64,000 nt of DNA from Hydractinia symbiolongicarpus (Eukaryota; Cnidaria; Hydrozoa; Anthoathecata; Hydractiniidae). A program made the translations under genes and the position numbers. The notes beneath the pieces are model-generated. The model ran no database searches and was not told where the DNA came from. It saw only the letters and a list, made by a program, of their open reading frames with translations. Numbering within the stretch: the stretch's first letter is position 1; every line of letters begins with the position of its first letter. The stretch is from the NCBI RefSeq assembly GCF_029227915.1, contig NC_079882.1, positions 5,022,001 to 5,086,000 on the forward strand, given 5' to 3'. This document shows, piece by piece, positions 1 through 14,900 of the stretch.

Positions 1-3000
1 CAAAAATTTATACCCTTTGTGATGGTGATGATGACGATGAGTCACGGTGGGTCGAAATACTGTCTGTACTTTGTAGAATGAAAATATCCAAATCTGTTCT
101 CGAAATGATATGTTAGGTCTGTTGTTTAATGCGTGCCAAACTAAACTTCTGACTTCGATTTAGTGGCTTACACGAAGGTTTGAGTGGTTAGGTTTAAAAA
201 TTTATCAGTACTTTACTTCTTAACGAAATTACGATGGCGGAGAGCATTGTACATACAAGAGCAATAGAGGTAGGAGAGTGAGACCAATTCGACGGGTTTG
301 GGTGTCTGCATTAAGTTTGAGCGAGAAGCTAGGTTGTACTAACCACATTTACCCGTGGTTGTAAAACGTTATTAAATATATACCGAAGATAAACACGCAA
401 AATTAAACTACCACATTAGCTTCCCAAGTCCTTCAAAAATGACGGATTGAGTGGAACTTGAACCCACGACCTCTCATTTACCGAGAGATTGTAAATGTAT
501 CCGTATGTTTTGTCTGGAAACTTTTCCCTCTTGCATGCACTTTCACTATGCGGATGTCCACTAATTATTTTACAGTCTCTTTAATCTTTAAAAAAGGAAA
601 AAATAAAACTGTGTCGGATGTGTAAGTATTTTAAAAGCCTCAATATTTTTAAATTTGTGCCGTTATCTTCCTCCGGGGTTAAACGCTCTAACTAATTAAG
701 TTCTATTGATAAATCGCAGCCTATAATGAACAATAACAGTGCCATCTTATGCAACGACTGTTTCAAAATTGTCTTCTGCAGGAATTGTGGGAAGGTTACG
801 TAAACGAGATGATTTCGTCTCCGGACTTTTTCGCAACTTAACACCATCCAATATGAGAAAAAAAGTGAACAGGTATTTTTTGACAGTCAAGGTGTATTTT
901 TATCATCCGTGGTTGCATATACTTAGAATGTACAGTTTCTAAAAGTAGATATCTTGTGACGTAACTGGACAATCAGTGTCGATAATTAATTCAGACACGC
1001 CCACACGAGAAAACCCACCTCCATTTTAACACTTCAGTTTAAAAAACCAAAGCCGATATACTCCATGCAAATATCCATAGGAAACATTATGAAAGAAACG
1101 ACCACGTGTAAACAGGACGTTACATATTTCTTACGGGAGGTGCCGAGGGTGGGAATAGTAAATTATGCAGTTGTGCAGTTGTTTTGACATCATGCGCGTA
1201 AAATAACGAAATAGTAAACCAACATTTAACTGGTTTTCCATTTGCTTTGTAAACAGGCTTTGAATTAAAAGCAAAAATATTAACTCGTTTTAAATTTTTA
1301 TTAAATAAAATGTAAGGTAAATACTGCGTCGTTTCCAATGCCTCGTTCAGAGAGCCGCCTACAAACACCTTTTGATAATTATGAATGCACAGATCCGCGT
1401 GTCTTATTAAGAAGAAAGAAATCACGAAATTAAAAATTGAAAAAACAAACAAAAAAAACACAACTAGTGAATATGATGACACTTTTTATGTCATATCAGA
1501 ACTTTTTTAATGATGGCCGTACCTTATAAGCGCATGAATTACGTTATAAAATTCTCAAAAGAGATCCCTGCTTTCGCAACACAAAAATTGGATAACATTC
1601 ATAGCCTGCATGCTTATCAAGGTCATAACAACGAGTTGTTAATTCAACTTAACGACATTGATCAAAAAAGCCTTAATGTAATTGGTAATAGATTTTTCTT
1701 TTAAGTTCTTTTTACACTTGATTTTTTATTTACCACAACACGTCCGTCATTCAAGTTATTGTTGTTGACAAATATTGTATGTTTTCTACGAAGTGACCTT
1801 TAGTTCCATAAAAGTTCAAAGTAGCATTCACATTTTTTAACAACCACACATCCTATGTAATAGCTACCAGTTATGCAATTAATCCCCAACCTCAGCAAAA
1901 CTTATTTTACTGCGACGAAACGTAATATGAATTTATAATGCGACATAGGTCTTCTCAAATAGGACTCAAATGAGCACGCAAATTAGACAAAGTACTCACT
2001 ACCACTACAAATGCGTTCATTTAAATGAATGAATAAAAAAACTTTTAAACTTTTGTTTTGTATGTGTATAGAAAACGTGAGAGAAAAACCTTTAGAGCTA
2101 TATAAAGACGAAAAACAATCTAAATAAGATCCGTTTCTTTAAAAATCGGAAAAAATATCGGGGTTGACGTTTTTATGTTGATTAAAAAAAAGTCGTATTG
2201 TTCTAGTATATTTACATCACGTGTGTTCACGATCAATCTGGAAAGAAAAACGGAACGCAGTTTTTTTAATTACATAATTAGTGAATCAAAAAAAAACAAA
2301 CTCAATCAGCGCTATATTACCGCCTAAACAATAGAATGCAATGTGAACAAATTCAACACAGAAGCAACGACCAATCATTCAAATGATTACAAAACATAAT
2401 AGAACCATTTTTATATTCGTGTAACACAAGCCTTATTAGCATAAATCTCTTCTCTAAGTATGATTAATGATAAGTGAATGAATTTTAGTCTAATCAATCA
2501 CGGGTATTATGCGAGTTTGACGTCCGACGGACGGAAATGAAATGAAGAATGATGCTTAAGCTATAGGAATCGCTGAGTGGTTTAATTAGACGATATTTCT
2601 GTTCAAGTATATTGTCAAACACACTATATCAGGTCGAGATACAGTATGGTTGAGAGGAGTTGGAATATTTTCAGCTATTTTCCTTTCCACGAAGTTTTAT
2701 TTAATTACAAACAGAATGCAAAATTATAAAGTTTCACTGGTATGAAGTTTTTTATGTATTTAAATATATATTATATTTATATGCCCTCGTATCTTTTCTA
2801 TTTTATTAATATTATTTTTTCTTTCACATTTTTTCTCAGTAGTGATAAACCTCGTAAGAGAAAAAAAAGAAAATTCTTTTAATTGCCGGCATCATTTACG
2901 GATAATAGCACTAACAAATTACAAGTATAATTTAAAAGAAATAGCCATCAATGAAATACTCCAAGCTCGTCATTACCATCATTACAACGAGCGTAGCTTG

Positions 3001-3138
3001 ACATATCATTTTTATTGCCGTCAAAAAATCTGCCTTAACAATTTCAAGAATGAAGAAATAGCTATGGATATCGTTCGACGTAAGAATGCTATTAAAAAAC
3101 ACAACAGAAATAGTTTCAGCTTAGTGTGTGTGTTGAAC
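1..3138. other. Gene-poor 5' flank
   Basis: I see no recognisable gene in this stretch. Two open frames are long enough to mention. One on the minus strand at 1120-1482 begins with a hydrophobic stretch. The other, on the plus strand at 1510-1704, encodes 64 residues from an ATG. Neither matches a family I know, and neither has convincing flanking splice sites. A minus-strand tRNA box-B-like sequence (GGTTCAAGTTCC) lies near 455-475 and may be a decayed SINE head. The rest is AT-rich non-coding sequence, including the FGF promoter side. Confidence 0.4.
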
Positions 3139-6100
3139 ATGGCTAGCTATGTAAGTTTCCGTTGTTATTTGAGAACCATGACAAGAGCTACGGAATAAAC
3201 CGTAAATCGTAGTTAACCATCACGGATTTTTATATGACAAATGTACCCGATATCAAGTAATCGTCATAGCGAATTGTTAGTTCAGAAGTTTCATGATCTT
3301 ATTTTCATGGAAGTTGTGACACGGAGTCGTCAGAAAACCTTAATTTAGATCTAGCGATCTAGTTACACTAATTTTTTGGCTAATCCTTCATTTCTCCTTC
3401 TTTCTATATAGGTTATTGGTATATTAACGATTATATGTTGTACGGACATGTGTACAATGGGATATACAGTCCGACGACAAAAACACAGGATGACGCTAAA
3501 GCCAGAACGTGAACTAACAGAAAAACTAATGACTGACATACCTGAAGACCTTATGGAAAAAATAAAGAGAAATTTAGACAAAAATATTAAACTGTCCAGC
3601 CCGAATTCTAACGAATCGATAACAAAGTCAAATAACAAACGATACGGTATATCTGGCATGACTAAACCATCAAATAGAAGAAATATATTGTTATATAACG
3701 AACAAAGTAGAAACGTAGTGAAAATGAAAAAAACTGGAGTGTTATTGGGGACCAGGAATTTCCACGACCCCGATGGTAGGTTTGGTTAATTCATTCTCTG
3801 TTTTCTGTGTTTTTTCGTGAAAGGCGTAAAGAAAGCCGATAATCTTTCTCCTGTTTATGAAATAAGAAGGATGGAATTTCTTTCTGTAGCGACCGTTACA
3901 CTGATTATGCTGTTATCAGGTATATCACAGAACTTGTAAAGAAACCATGCAAAAATTAATCGCATTAAAAAGATGTGTTAAACAGAAAGAAAAAAAAAAC
4001 AACAACAATAAGCAATTGTGTGAGTGTAAAACGACAAAAAATAACAACAACAAAAACAACAACAAATCAAACCAAAAGTTTGCAGTTCCAAACTTTTCTC
4101 CAAAAAATAAGAAACTGTTCCTTTTCTAAATTCACAAATCAGAATATACTTGTGTGAGAGGTCAAAAACTCTGTGTAGGAGACCATAAATCCTGGGTGCT
4201 TCATGCCAAAAAAGGTTTAAAAATAAATTTTGTTTACGCGACCATGATGGAAATAAAATAGAGCGACAAGATAGGATGAAATTCTCGCAGAAAATTGTTA
4301 AAAAAGGAAAAATGACTAACAACTAATATAATAAAGGAATTAAAAGTATCTTAACAAAGAGACAGGGTTGTTAATATCTATTAATATCTATTAAGATGTA
4401 ACGGAAAAAAACGCAGTAGGTCATCTTGCAGCTATTGTATACCTGTCGATTCTGCACAATCTTTCCCATAGGAGACAGTTTGAGCGAATTACTATACTTA
4501 ATTATAGGTCTTTACCTGCTTAACTTTACATTTGCACAAGATATATAAATAAGGAAATGATACTTAACAAGAGGCTTCCACTTAGCATTGCAGCTATGTA
4601 ACTCAAACACGAATACTTATGATTTCATGTTTATCGCCTTGGTTGCATAATTTCAATAAAACCTGAGTAATCGGGGTTTTTTTTTCTTTTTGAAATAAAA
4701 CCATTAAGAAACGTAGGCTAGGAAATTGTTTTTATCTACGAAATATCTGACCATGGTATTTCTACTAATTTATGTTTTGTTCTTGATAAATGCGTCTCTA
4801 AACGCCAACTGAACTCTCCTGCCAGCAGACGAAAAACATACCGAATTGTTTAAAAACAATTACCCAAACCAGATGTTTTTTTCTAAATGCACTGATAAGG
4901 AAGATATGTTTAAGACATCAAAACAATCACCCTTGCTATAATAAAGGCTTAACCGGTGATGACGTAATTTTGACTTTCTTAGCGTTTGACATCGAAATTC
5001 GGCATTACAAAGAGCAGCGTAAATCAATTTTAATTCATCTCATCTTCATTAAACGTGTTTATCTAGATAGCGCTGATAAACAAACTTTCTTTTCCAAGCC
5101 TTAGATAAACAAATTGATTTAAAATTTGGACGGAAATTATTATAATATTGTAAAAAAAAGATATAAATGAAACAGTGAATAATTAGCGTGTATAACACGG
5201 GCTAAGAAAGTCCAGTCCTGACTTGTTGTATAAATTGTGGTTATTCTTTCAGGGAATAATAAACAGGGAAAATATGACCTGGAAAAATTTAGTTGGCAAA
5301 ACTTATTTTTCTTGTGTATACTTGAGTATGAGTTTTACCCGCAACAATGTAATTTTTTATGTAGAGCTTGGCGAAAAGGCTAGCTACAAAAATCATCAAT
5401 TCATAACAGCAGCAGCAAGCGTTCTAAAATCGTGCTAATTAGTGAAGTAAAGATAACATAGTTACTCGTACAGACAAATGGAAGCAGTTTTAAAAAACAA
5501 TTCCCTGTCTCACACGATTTATAGCGTAAAAAACAGTATACAGTCAGATCTAAAATGTCACTTCGGAGAATAGAGAATATAAATTTCGTGTTTTTTTTTC
5601 AGCTGTCTTCGTCATTGAATCGATGAAACGAGGTGTGGTCCGGCTAAAAGGAAAACGAGCGAACAAATATATCTGCATAAATGAGAAAGGAAAAATTGTC
5701 GTACTGGTGAGTTTGTTTTGTTTTATTTGTCTAAGTAAGTCTGTATCATCACTTCAGTAAGAGAAAATAATTCAGAGCTGTTTAATGATTCAATTTAAGA
5801 ACATACCGCGGTAAACCTCTAATTATGGTTAAAAAAGAGTTTGGTTAAATAACAATAAATGAAATGTTTTCGCGCGAAGGATATTAGAAATGAACATGCG
5901 TGTATGTACATATATATAGGTAATATTATTTTCTTATAGGAGAACTCACAACGTGGAAAGCCTGACTGTTTCCTTAGGCAGTATTTAGAAGAAAATTACA
6001 ACCATTTATTTTGGTCGTATCCGTTTTCTTCAAACGAAAAAGGTGAAAATGGCTGGTTTCTGGCTCTCAAAAAAAATGGTAAAAAAATGAGAAAGCCACT

Positions 6101-6318
6101 TCATACGCGTTTGGGCGATAGAGAAACAATGTTTCAGGTACACTTCTTAAATGATAGTACCTTTAAGGTAGATGGTAGTTAGAAAGTATGCCTTTTAGAG
6201 GGTTGAAGAAATTAACCAAGGCGGAACAGAAATGTACTGGCCGTCATTCAAATGGAGATTTTATACAAAATTGTTCAGATGTGTGTTACATGAAGATCGA
6301 ACCAGAACACAAAATTAA
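3139..6318 (+). CDS. FGF: Fibroblast growth factor family ligand (5 coding exons)
   Basis: Secreted growth factor that would signal through FGF receptor tyrosine kinases. Exons: 3139-3150, 3412-3775, 5603-5706, 5940-6137 and 6199-6318. Phases add up to 798 nt (265 aa), and every junction has GT donor and AG acceptor. The N-terminus (MASY, then VIGILTIICC) looks like a signal peptide split by the first intron. An in-frame ATG at 3064 is an alternative start. A basic, unordered linker of about 75 residues follows. The beta-trefoil core starts near residue 93 (RRNILLYN). It includes KRGVVRLKG and YICINEKGK in exon 3, CFLRQYLEENYN in exon 4, and a basic GWFLALKKNGKKMRKP heparin-binding-type segment. 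Exon 3 is 104 nt, the conserved size of the middle FGF core exon. The last exon adds 39 residues beyond the usual core. The FGF8/17/18 versus FGF1-like subfamily cannot be settled by eye. Confidence 0.85.
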
Positions 6319-8943
6319 TCCACTTGATTATTTTAAGCGAGTATCAGGTTAGGGTTATCGTTCCCATATTCATATCGACATATGAAAATGGAACACCCTC
6401 GCTGGATGAAAAGAAACTTCCGAAGAAACGTTTCTTTAACGTGACGTCAACCTGTAACCCAGATAAAACACGATATCAAGACAAAAATAAAGAAGAATCG
6501 AGGCAACTTTTAATAAAATACAGACATCGTTACAAAGAAATTGACTTTACACAAATAGCGTTTTCGAAATTAACACAATTTTTTAACGCCGAAAAAAGAC
6601 CTTATTTATTTATTTATCGCTGCTGTGTCGGTGAGCTCACCAGTAGTACATGTTGTGTACATATATATTATATACATATTTTATGTGCTGCGTTTTCCGC
6701 AGTGTCTGTTTAAAAAAATTAAGAGATAAATTATATAAATTATAATGAAATATTATATACCAATGAACATCTGATTATTTGAATTTTTATTAGGCTTTTC
6801 TTCGAAGAAATAAACCGTGCAAAGATTTAATTATGCATGTGAAATCGCTACTCTGGTTGGTTCAAAATTAGTTTTCCCGCCCAGCGGAAAATAAAAATGA
6901 AATAGGTGTCTTTGAGAAAATAATTTGAGCGCCAAGATTCATGTGTTGAAAGAACACGTGACAAATACTATGGAAATATTGGCTTCTATTTTTAACACGA
7001 GATAAATATTTTTATGTGGGAAGATAGCAAAACGAGGTGGAAGTAAAATTGTACAGTTCCGATTCCAATCATGACAGAACCACAGGAAAAATATACATCA
7101 TTCAAAGTTCATGCATCATTGCGAGGGATGGGTGAGAATAATAAAAAAAAAACCAATTCTTTTGAGATGCATATCATACTTCATCATTCATTTTTTTTCT
7201 AAGTCATTCGCAGCTTATCGCAGTGTAAACCACAAAAGTAAAAGAACGAAACAATGCGGTCTTGTCTCATATATATAACAATACGGTTGGGGCATGATTT
7301 ACACTTGAAGATCTCCGCCTTAGAGATTAACTAAAAATGGGTATTCAGTTTAGTGGATGCAGCAACAACAGCTCAGTGGATTGAGCAACTTAAAGATGTA
7401 CCCCGGGTTGGATCATTTGGACCAAAATAAACATGTGTTTTCACAGCGGAAATAACAATGCCAGCGCTTCCTAAATATAGCTTCAAAACATGATCACCTT
7501 TTTTGACGTGGGATGCGGTAAAGATTTAATTAAATGCCAAGGCATTTTTATATATATATTTTTAATATTATTATTTTAATTGTAAAGAAGCAGAGAGCGG
7601 GGTGTTTAGTTCCAAATCAATTTTAATTGAGAAAATTACAAACTGAAAAAAGATGGTTAAAGGGTCTGAGATAAAAAATCATGACTCTAAAGACATTTAA
7701 TTTCATGACGTCATGCAGAAATAAGTGAGAGTGTGGAGACACATCTTTTGCAGTTTTTAACTTAGGCATGTATTTAAGGGGAGGTTTATTTCAGCACGGT
7801 CTTTAAACTTTTAGAGTAAATCTTCACACACGAAGCTCTGTAGAAGGAAAAAAGCTTTTTTAATAAGGATTGAAAAAAGCTGGTTAAACAATTTTTTAAT
7901 TGAGGAACGGAAAGGAAAGGAACGAAACTATAATCGACATCATCTCTTCCATGTACAAAAAATTACATTCTTTCCTCATTACTACAAATCTATTAACCTT
8001 ACCACGCTTTCAGTTAATTTGGCTAAAAAAATTAAAATCAAATCACACTATTCATTACTGGTTTGTTAACTGTGGATATCGCATGAAAAATGATTTTTAA
8101 TAACCCTCTAGTGCATCAAAAGCTAACCATATGTTACAATGATGTTTTACGCGACTTTTTTCGTGTTATTTCGCGTACGTTCATAGCGATACACCCCTTT
8201 TTTTATAAGAATGTGCTTCATAAGAATACCAGGCTGGGATGTTAGGTTAAAAACAAAAGGTCCATTTTTTAGAACAATAGACCTATTGACCAGCCTGGTT
8301 AGAATTTCGATATTCTTATAAATAAAGCATGTAATTATAAACAACTAATGGGTTTAGAAAAAAATGTATGAGTACATCTAAGCAGACGTATTGTGCATTT
8401 TCGGATTAATGGGTGCTAAACTATCTATGTATGACTAGTTCTAACAATACCGACGAATTTAAATAGTCTCGGCAAAAACAAACATTTTGGAACAATGTTG
8501 AATTGATACTCAAAGAATTTTAATCATGGTGCATGATGTCAGAGAGGATAAATCCTTCCAACAAACCACCACTTCGACATATTTAATTATCAAACCATTT
8601 AATCTACTGAATATGTAATCGTCAAACACATAAATCTTTTTTGGGTTGTTCCACAATAAATAGAAAAAACGTGCAGTTTCCCGCCAAACATGTACGATTT
8701 CTACTTCGGTCAGCGAAGTATGTTCAGTTTGCAATTCTGAACCTTGTTTACCAGCTGTATTCGAATTATTAGTAGCGTGAACATGATGCGGCTACATGGT
8801 AACAAAATAACAACACTTTCGTAAAAATTTGCATCACATTTTTGCAAAGAATTGTATTCTGTTCACGAAATGTCCGTTACGAAAGATTGAAAGCGTAGAA
8901 AGCTTTGTATAAAAAATCATACACACATCAAGTTTGTCATTTG
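6319..8943. other. Intergenic between FGF and CCDC134
   Basis: Convergent 3' ends flank this AT-rich stretch. The open frame at 6324-6713 overlaps the FGF 3' UTR and has no recognisable domain. The only structured item is a tRNA-like head near 7360-7425, listed separately. Nothing else in the interval looks coding. Confidence 0.4.
7360..7425 (+). repeat. tRNA-like sequence, probable SINE head remnant
   Basis: The string AGCTCAGTGGATTGAGCAAC resembles a tRNA D-arm (pol III box A). About 30 bases further on, CCGGGTTGGATCATTTGG resembles a decayed box B (consensus GGTTCGANTCC). The acceptor stem does not pair, so this is not a functional tRNA. A tRNA-derived SINE remnant is the likeliest reading. 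Confidence 0.35.
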
Positions 8944-11900
8944 TCATAACTCTTGAGAAGAACCTCCCAGGCGTGGACCACGTCTCTTCTTTACTTTTTT
9001 CTTTTGCTTGCTCTCCTCCTTTTGTTGTTTTAGTCGTTCTTCTTCTTTTTGCTTTTTTCTTTGCTCGGCCTTGATAAGAAATAGAATAATCGCATTTAGC
9101 TACAACACTATCACACGCAAAACAGACGGTTAAATACAGGTTGGTGCACGCAAAACAGACGGTTAAATACAGGTTGGTCAGTAAGTCATTCGTTATTGAT
9201 ATTTATTGTTTTTAATAATTATTCTAAACATCCATGCTTGTTTTGCTGTTTTTGTTGTTGTTTTTGCGGAGAGGGACACTGAAACATTTATTTATGCAAC
9301 ATTTACGCAACAAGAACATCGACTCCACTAAATATAATTGTTTGTTTGTTTTTGTTTACCTTTGTGGTGAAGAGAAGAAATCACACACACAGAAAGGTCT
9401 TGTGATCGCGACATTCCCTAATGAGCTGCCAAGACTCATTGAGATAATTAACGAGATTAAATGATCCCATGAATTTCACGATTCTAGTCAAAAACAGCCT
9501 AATCAACTCGTTAAAGTTCCTTACATGGGGGCGTAGACTGAGGTGGCAGTTAAATGTCTCCACATTTCAAATTCATTAAATCTTAACGACATATGAACAC
9601 TGATTTATGTTCATCAACAAACATTATGTTAGAGCTGATAATTATCTGCTGTCGTCGAGAATTATTGCACACAATGCAAAATTTCTACTGCCACACATCA
9701 CCTTTGCATGGTTTGAAATGCACCCCGTGTAAACTGAGCCCACTCACTTTTATGTTGGCTTCTTTGTATGGGTTAACATAATTTTCATCTCTTGGGATTA
9801 TTTCCAATTCCTGTGCAACCTAAACAGATCATAAACGAATAAACTAAAACACACGAACAGCCGAAAAATCGTTTACATAATTCCCGACTGTTATTGCCAA
9901 TAAGTGTTGATCGAATGATTCAAAAACCTAGATACACAATCAGAGATACATAAACAACATGCTTGTCCAATGAAAATAGCCACATGAAGGTCAGTATATG
10001 CCTCATAATGAGCTGGCAACACTACATCTTGAGTGTGGACTTGAACCTAAAACTTTATAATTACAAGCCGTATGAGTTAAAACTGCAACAGTCCGCTTGA
10101 AATTGTGGACTCACCAAATTCAGCATCACTGCATTTGCACCGGTAAATATGTCGGTTTCGTTAGAAAAAACTACACCCCAATTCATCGCAATTTTCCATT
10201 CCTGGTTTTTATCATACAGCTATGAGAAAAAAAGAATTTTGGATTCATGTAACACGTGCAACAAAAGAAATATAAAACCGGGACTTCAGTCCTAGTTTAT
10301 CAGTAAAAGTGGCTCCACAGACAAGTAACAAAACGTGCGGCGCTGTACCAATGTGACACCGCATCGCTTTGATTATCGTAAATTGTAGGTTTTCCATTTT
10401 ACTAACTTAACTAAAAGCAAATAGGAATGTTCAAGACGTTGAACGCAGAAAACCATTTTATAAATTGATAAATTTTATAAATTGATTGACGTGGAGGATG
10501 TCTTATCATTACCAACACAAAAAGTGTTCTCGGTGTTCTTTGCAAGATTTTTCCAATAAAATATCTGATAAACTACCTTATTCCACGAAATTAACAAGTC
10601 AAGAAATTAACGGTCATGAAATTAACGTGGTTTAATGAAATTATTTTGAAAAGGAATTTAATTCAACGCAGTTGAGCAAGGTTGCTTTCAAAAATGCATT
10701 TAATTAACGCGAATTTGAGAATATGCGACATTACGCAAAGCAAAATTACGGCAACAGTCAAATCCACGGTAGTGAAGCGACCCTCTCTATTACAAGAGGG
10801 TTTGGATTTTCGTTGTTTGGAAAGATAATGTTAAAAATTAAAAAATTTCATTTTCCACTTGGATCAGAGTATGAAGATTATACAAAAGCTATTTTAAAAA
10901 AGATCGCTGAAAGAGAGAACACCGTTGAGCTATTGTCCGATGAGGAGAAAATAGTAGAAAATTTGTAAAAAAAATTGTATATTTATGTTTTTGGGGCTTT
11001 TATAAATTTGAAAAAAGGCAACAAATTACCAGTATTTTAATTAACGAGTCATGAAATTGACAGTCTTTAAATTAACGGTCATTAAGTTACGCGAATTTTG
11101 AAAAACCGCGTCAATTTCATGACTCGTCAATTTCATGGAATAAGGTATGTTGAATTACGCTTTCTCTAATTTTTCATAGTTTTCTCTAAATTTTATCGAC
11201 ATTTTAAAATGAAAATTACAAAACCTCTATATTATGAAAAAAGTCAGGTATTTTAGCAAGGATTTAAGAACTCAAACAAAATTGACACAGTGATAATGAT
11301 GAATCAACCATCTCAAACAATTATAAGAAAAAATATAATTGACGAATGAAAGATCTCCCGCCCTTCCTTGTTATTTTATTGTTGACACTTAGGCATAAAT
11401 CATGCTTAAATCCGTAACACATTCTCACATAAAATTTAAGAAAGGACATTCCATTCGGAAGGTTGTCATAGACACAGCCTATTAACTGGAAATGCAAGTC
11501 AAGAAGACCATGGCAACAAAATTGATTCGAATTATAATTTACAATGTAGAAAATGTTGTATGTACAGTGACACTGAGAGGTTAATTGCACTCGTGTCAGT
11601 AGCAACTAAGCGATGTAGAAAAAGTGTTAAAAAAGCGTTACCTTATGTGTGATGTCCGGACATCTTAGCAACAAATCACCAAAAAATGCAACATTTTCAA
11701 AGACGTGGCCCAAGTCTAGAAACGAAAGAAATCTTACTTGCTAATTGGAAAGGTAATATGTTGGTGGACAAATGTTGCTAATGGCGACACATTGACAACA
11801 CATTCGCAGCTCTGGGGAGTAGTCACTTCATATCCGTTCGGTAATTAGAGGAATGATGTTGAATACTTTCTGCAAGCGAACACAATATTTGGAATGCATT

Positions 11901-14900
11901 TTATATCGTTATAGATAGCTAAAGAAAAATTTTGGCTAGCCTTAGTTATGTCAATAGTTAACAAGCAATCAACTAACAATCAGTTAACTAGCAGCGTTGT
12001 GGTCGATTTTGTGTTCTGCAAAATTAGCAGCGGAATAATGCTGTTCTGCAAAATATGCTATAGTAATTTGTTTTACAGAAGACGCTGCAAAACGGGCGAA
12101 AACCAGGGACATAAAATGCGCTGGTGAATTACTAAATATTAAAGGGTTGGTTGTTAGACACTTTGTTTTCCTTGGTTTGTTAACAAATCCTACGATGTTG
12201 AGAAAATAGAGTAAACCAAGCAGGAAAACCACACACATTTGCGACTTTTCGAAGTATGTACAAACATAATTTCGTTTGGTTAACTAAAAATTTTGAGAAT
12301 TCCGCAAGAATTTTAATGGGTTTAAAAATTAATTAAAGAAAATTTAGCGTCAAGAGAGCAAAATAAAAAAAAGTAGCTACAGGAAATAGGTGATTGAGGT
12401 AAGCTCAGAAAGAGAAACAGTGATAACAATTATTTATTTCCGATTGGAGATAATGCCACATCAAAAATCTTCAAATACTGCACAGCATCCTATGGCAAAT
12501 TAACTCGCTGTTTTTTTAAAAATCAAAAATAATTTGTTGGTAAACGATGCGATTAGAATTCAGGGACCCTGGATTTAAACCTGGTACCCAGGTTAACGTA
12601 ACTGGAAAACAATGCCATATTGGAAGTAAGAGTCACTAAAGCAATAAATAAATGACTCAACCTGTGTGACAAGTGAGATCAATTACTCTGAAAACTTTCA
12701 TACGCCATAGTTAAGAATCGAATTTAAAAAAAAAAATTGGTCTCCAACGCACAATTTGGATAATTAACGGGGATTCATTTTCGTATTGCAAATTTTGCTG
12801 ATGAGGAACCTGGTAAAAAAGTTTTTTCATTTTAAAATTTTTTTTGTCATAATACATCCTCAACATTAAGAAGCTAAGGAATTGTAGAATAATACGCTTT
12901 TTGTATAAAACCGAGGCAAGGAGACCCGGAATAAAATCAACTTTTTTGTTTTCATCCTAGGGAAATATTACACGTCTCTCTTTTAATTAAAAAATAACTG
13001 AAGACAGAGAAACAGGCAAAAAGGATGAGTGTAAATGGGGCCTAAGTGTCAAACAGGAATACTGTAAAAGGTAAAAATAGACCAAGTTCGAATCAAATTA
13101 AAATTAGTACGTGACTTTCGATATAACTACTAGATGCCACCATTACTTCTTGAAAAAAGTTAAAATGAAATTTTATAATAAGCACAGCAGCCTCCCAGAC
13201 CAGACGAAAAAGAACAGGAAATCCAATCTTTGATATATATTCTAGACTTCATCAAATTAATCTCAGACAATTTTAATTAAAGTTTAAGAAGTCTAGAAGA
13301 GGATTAAAAAAAAAACAATCTAAACCCTTTTTTCAGGGAGAAATGGAATGAACATATTGTATTTTATTATAAACTCTTTGTGTGGCACACATTTAATTGT
13401 GAGAGTCGATAAAAGGTAAAAAGATTGATGTTACATTACATATTACTAAGTCTAGACATGCTGACCTACAATTTTGTTTATATTTTTTTAAAAAATGACC
13501 ATATTGTGGCCGCTACCCAGTAGTTGGTAGGTACCCGGTAGTTATTAGGTACCCAGTAGTTGGTAGGTACCAAGTAGTTGGTATGTACCCAGTAGTTGGT
13601 AGGTACCCAGTAGTTGGTAGGTACCCAGTAGTTGGTAGGTACTCAGTAGTTGGTAGGTACCCAGTTGTTGGTAGCTACACAGTAGTTGGTAGGCTGCTGA
13701 AGCTCCACTTAAACAGATGTGTAGACAAGATCAACACCGTTAAGAAACCGAAAATTAAAATAGATTGTGGATCCAAACAACGTCGCAGGAAAACTGGTAA
13801 CTAAGTGTGCGTGCACTGCTAATTCGACATACTGCTTCTAATTAAAAGAATACTGACGCCTATTTTAAATAATGAATACCTAATTAACCTCCACGAAAAA
13901 TATAATTGTTGGTTAAACCAAGAAAAGTCGAAACCGCATGCTCCTTTATGATCGTACACAGGGAGAAATAGATGAGGAGCCATCTGTTTAAAAAGTAAAC
14001 AAATTCTGCAGTCAACGTCGGTAAGTAATCATTTCGTAATGCATTTAAATTTGGCTAAAAGTAAATCATAATTTGGTAAATTACGAAATCTTACCGGGGT
14101 TGCATCGCTTCAATAGGTAAAAATTGCAAAATTCGGCGTTGATTAAGAAACCGAGGGTACTAAAACAAGCGAAAGCTCCAGCGCCATTTTTAAATTGACT
14201 AACGGTCAATTTTGTGACTCGGTTTTGATCTAAAAAAGTTGAATGTGGTTCTCCAAAAATTGATTCATCCTAGATAGGTGGTCTTACTTCTAATTTCGAG
14301 AATTGCCTAATTAGCAGTACACGCTTAGTCTTTATTATAAGGAAATGTTTATACATTGGCAAGTGAAAATTGACAATTTTAAGTGTGTCCTACTTTGTCC
14401 CCACGAGTTATTTTTAAAATAATGTGTCTATAATTGCTTGTGGGTATGATCTTTCAAATTTAACTCTCCAGTAGCAAAAAAAATGTAATTGTCGAAACTT
14501 TATTTTAGTGAAAATATATTCACAAAATGTCTACACCATGAACATTGACAAAATGATTTTAGTTTTTTTCATTTAAATGAACGTTAGCGCTAAGAGTTTA
14601 TAATTCATGATCTAATATTGAAGTTGAAAACATTTCACTTGTTTACTCTTCTCTTTCTTATTGAGACTTCTTCATGACCTTCACTTTGGAACAATCTTGA
14701 ACTCGTTTTCGCATGCAACATCATTGACAGAAATTGCAAACCAATATGACGTATAAAAGTAAGATATATTCCACAAAAAATTTTTAAAAAAACAAACACA
14801 GAAAATCTATCAGACCTAAACGTCATTAACGCCAGTGTTTTTAAGATCAAATTTTGATTTGCATGACTAAGTTTGACTGAAGTTTTAAGATTTAAAGCAA

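Noticed and set aside
3975-4157. Asn/Thr-rich frames at 3.95-4.3 kb
   Set aside because: They derive from AAC/ACA-rich simple sequence in the FGF intron and have no splice support.
13583-13804. 73-residue frame with YPVVGR repeats
   Set aside because: It comes from an 18-bp minisatellite in a CCDC134 intron; the in-frame period is coincidental and the downstream part has no domain.
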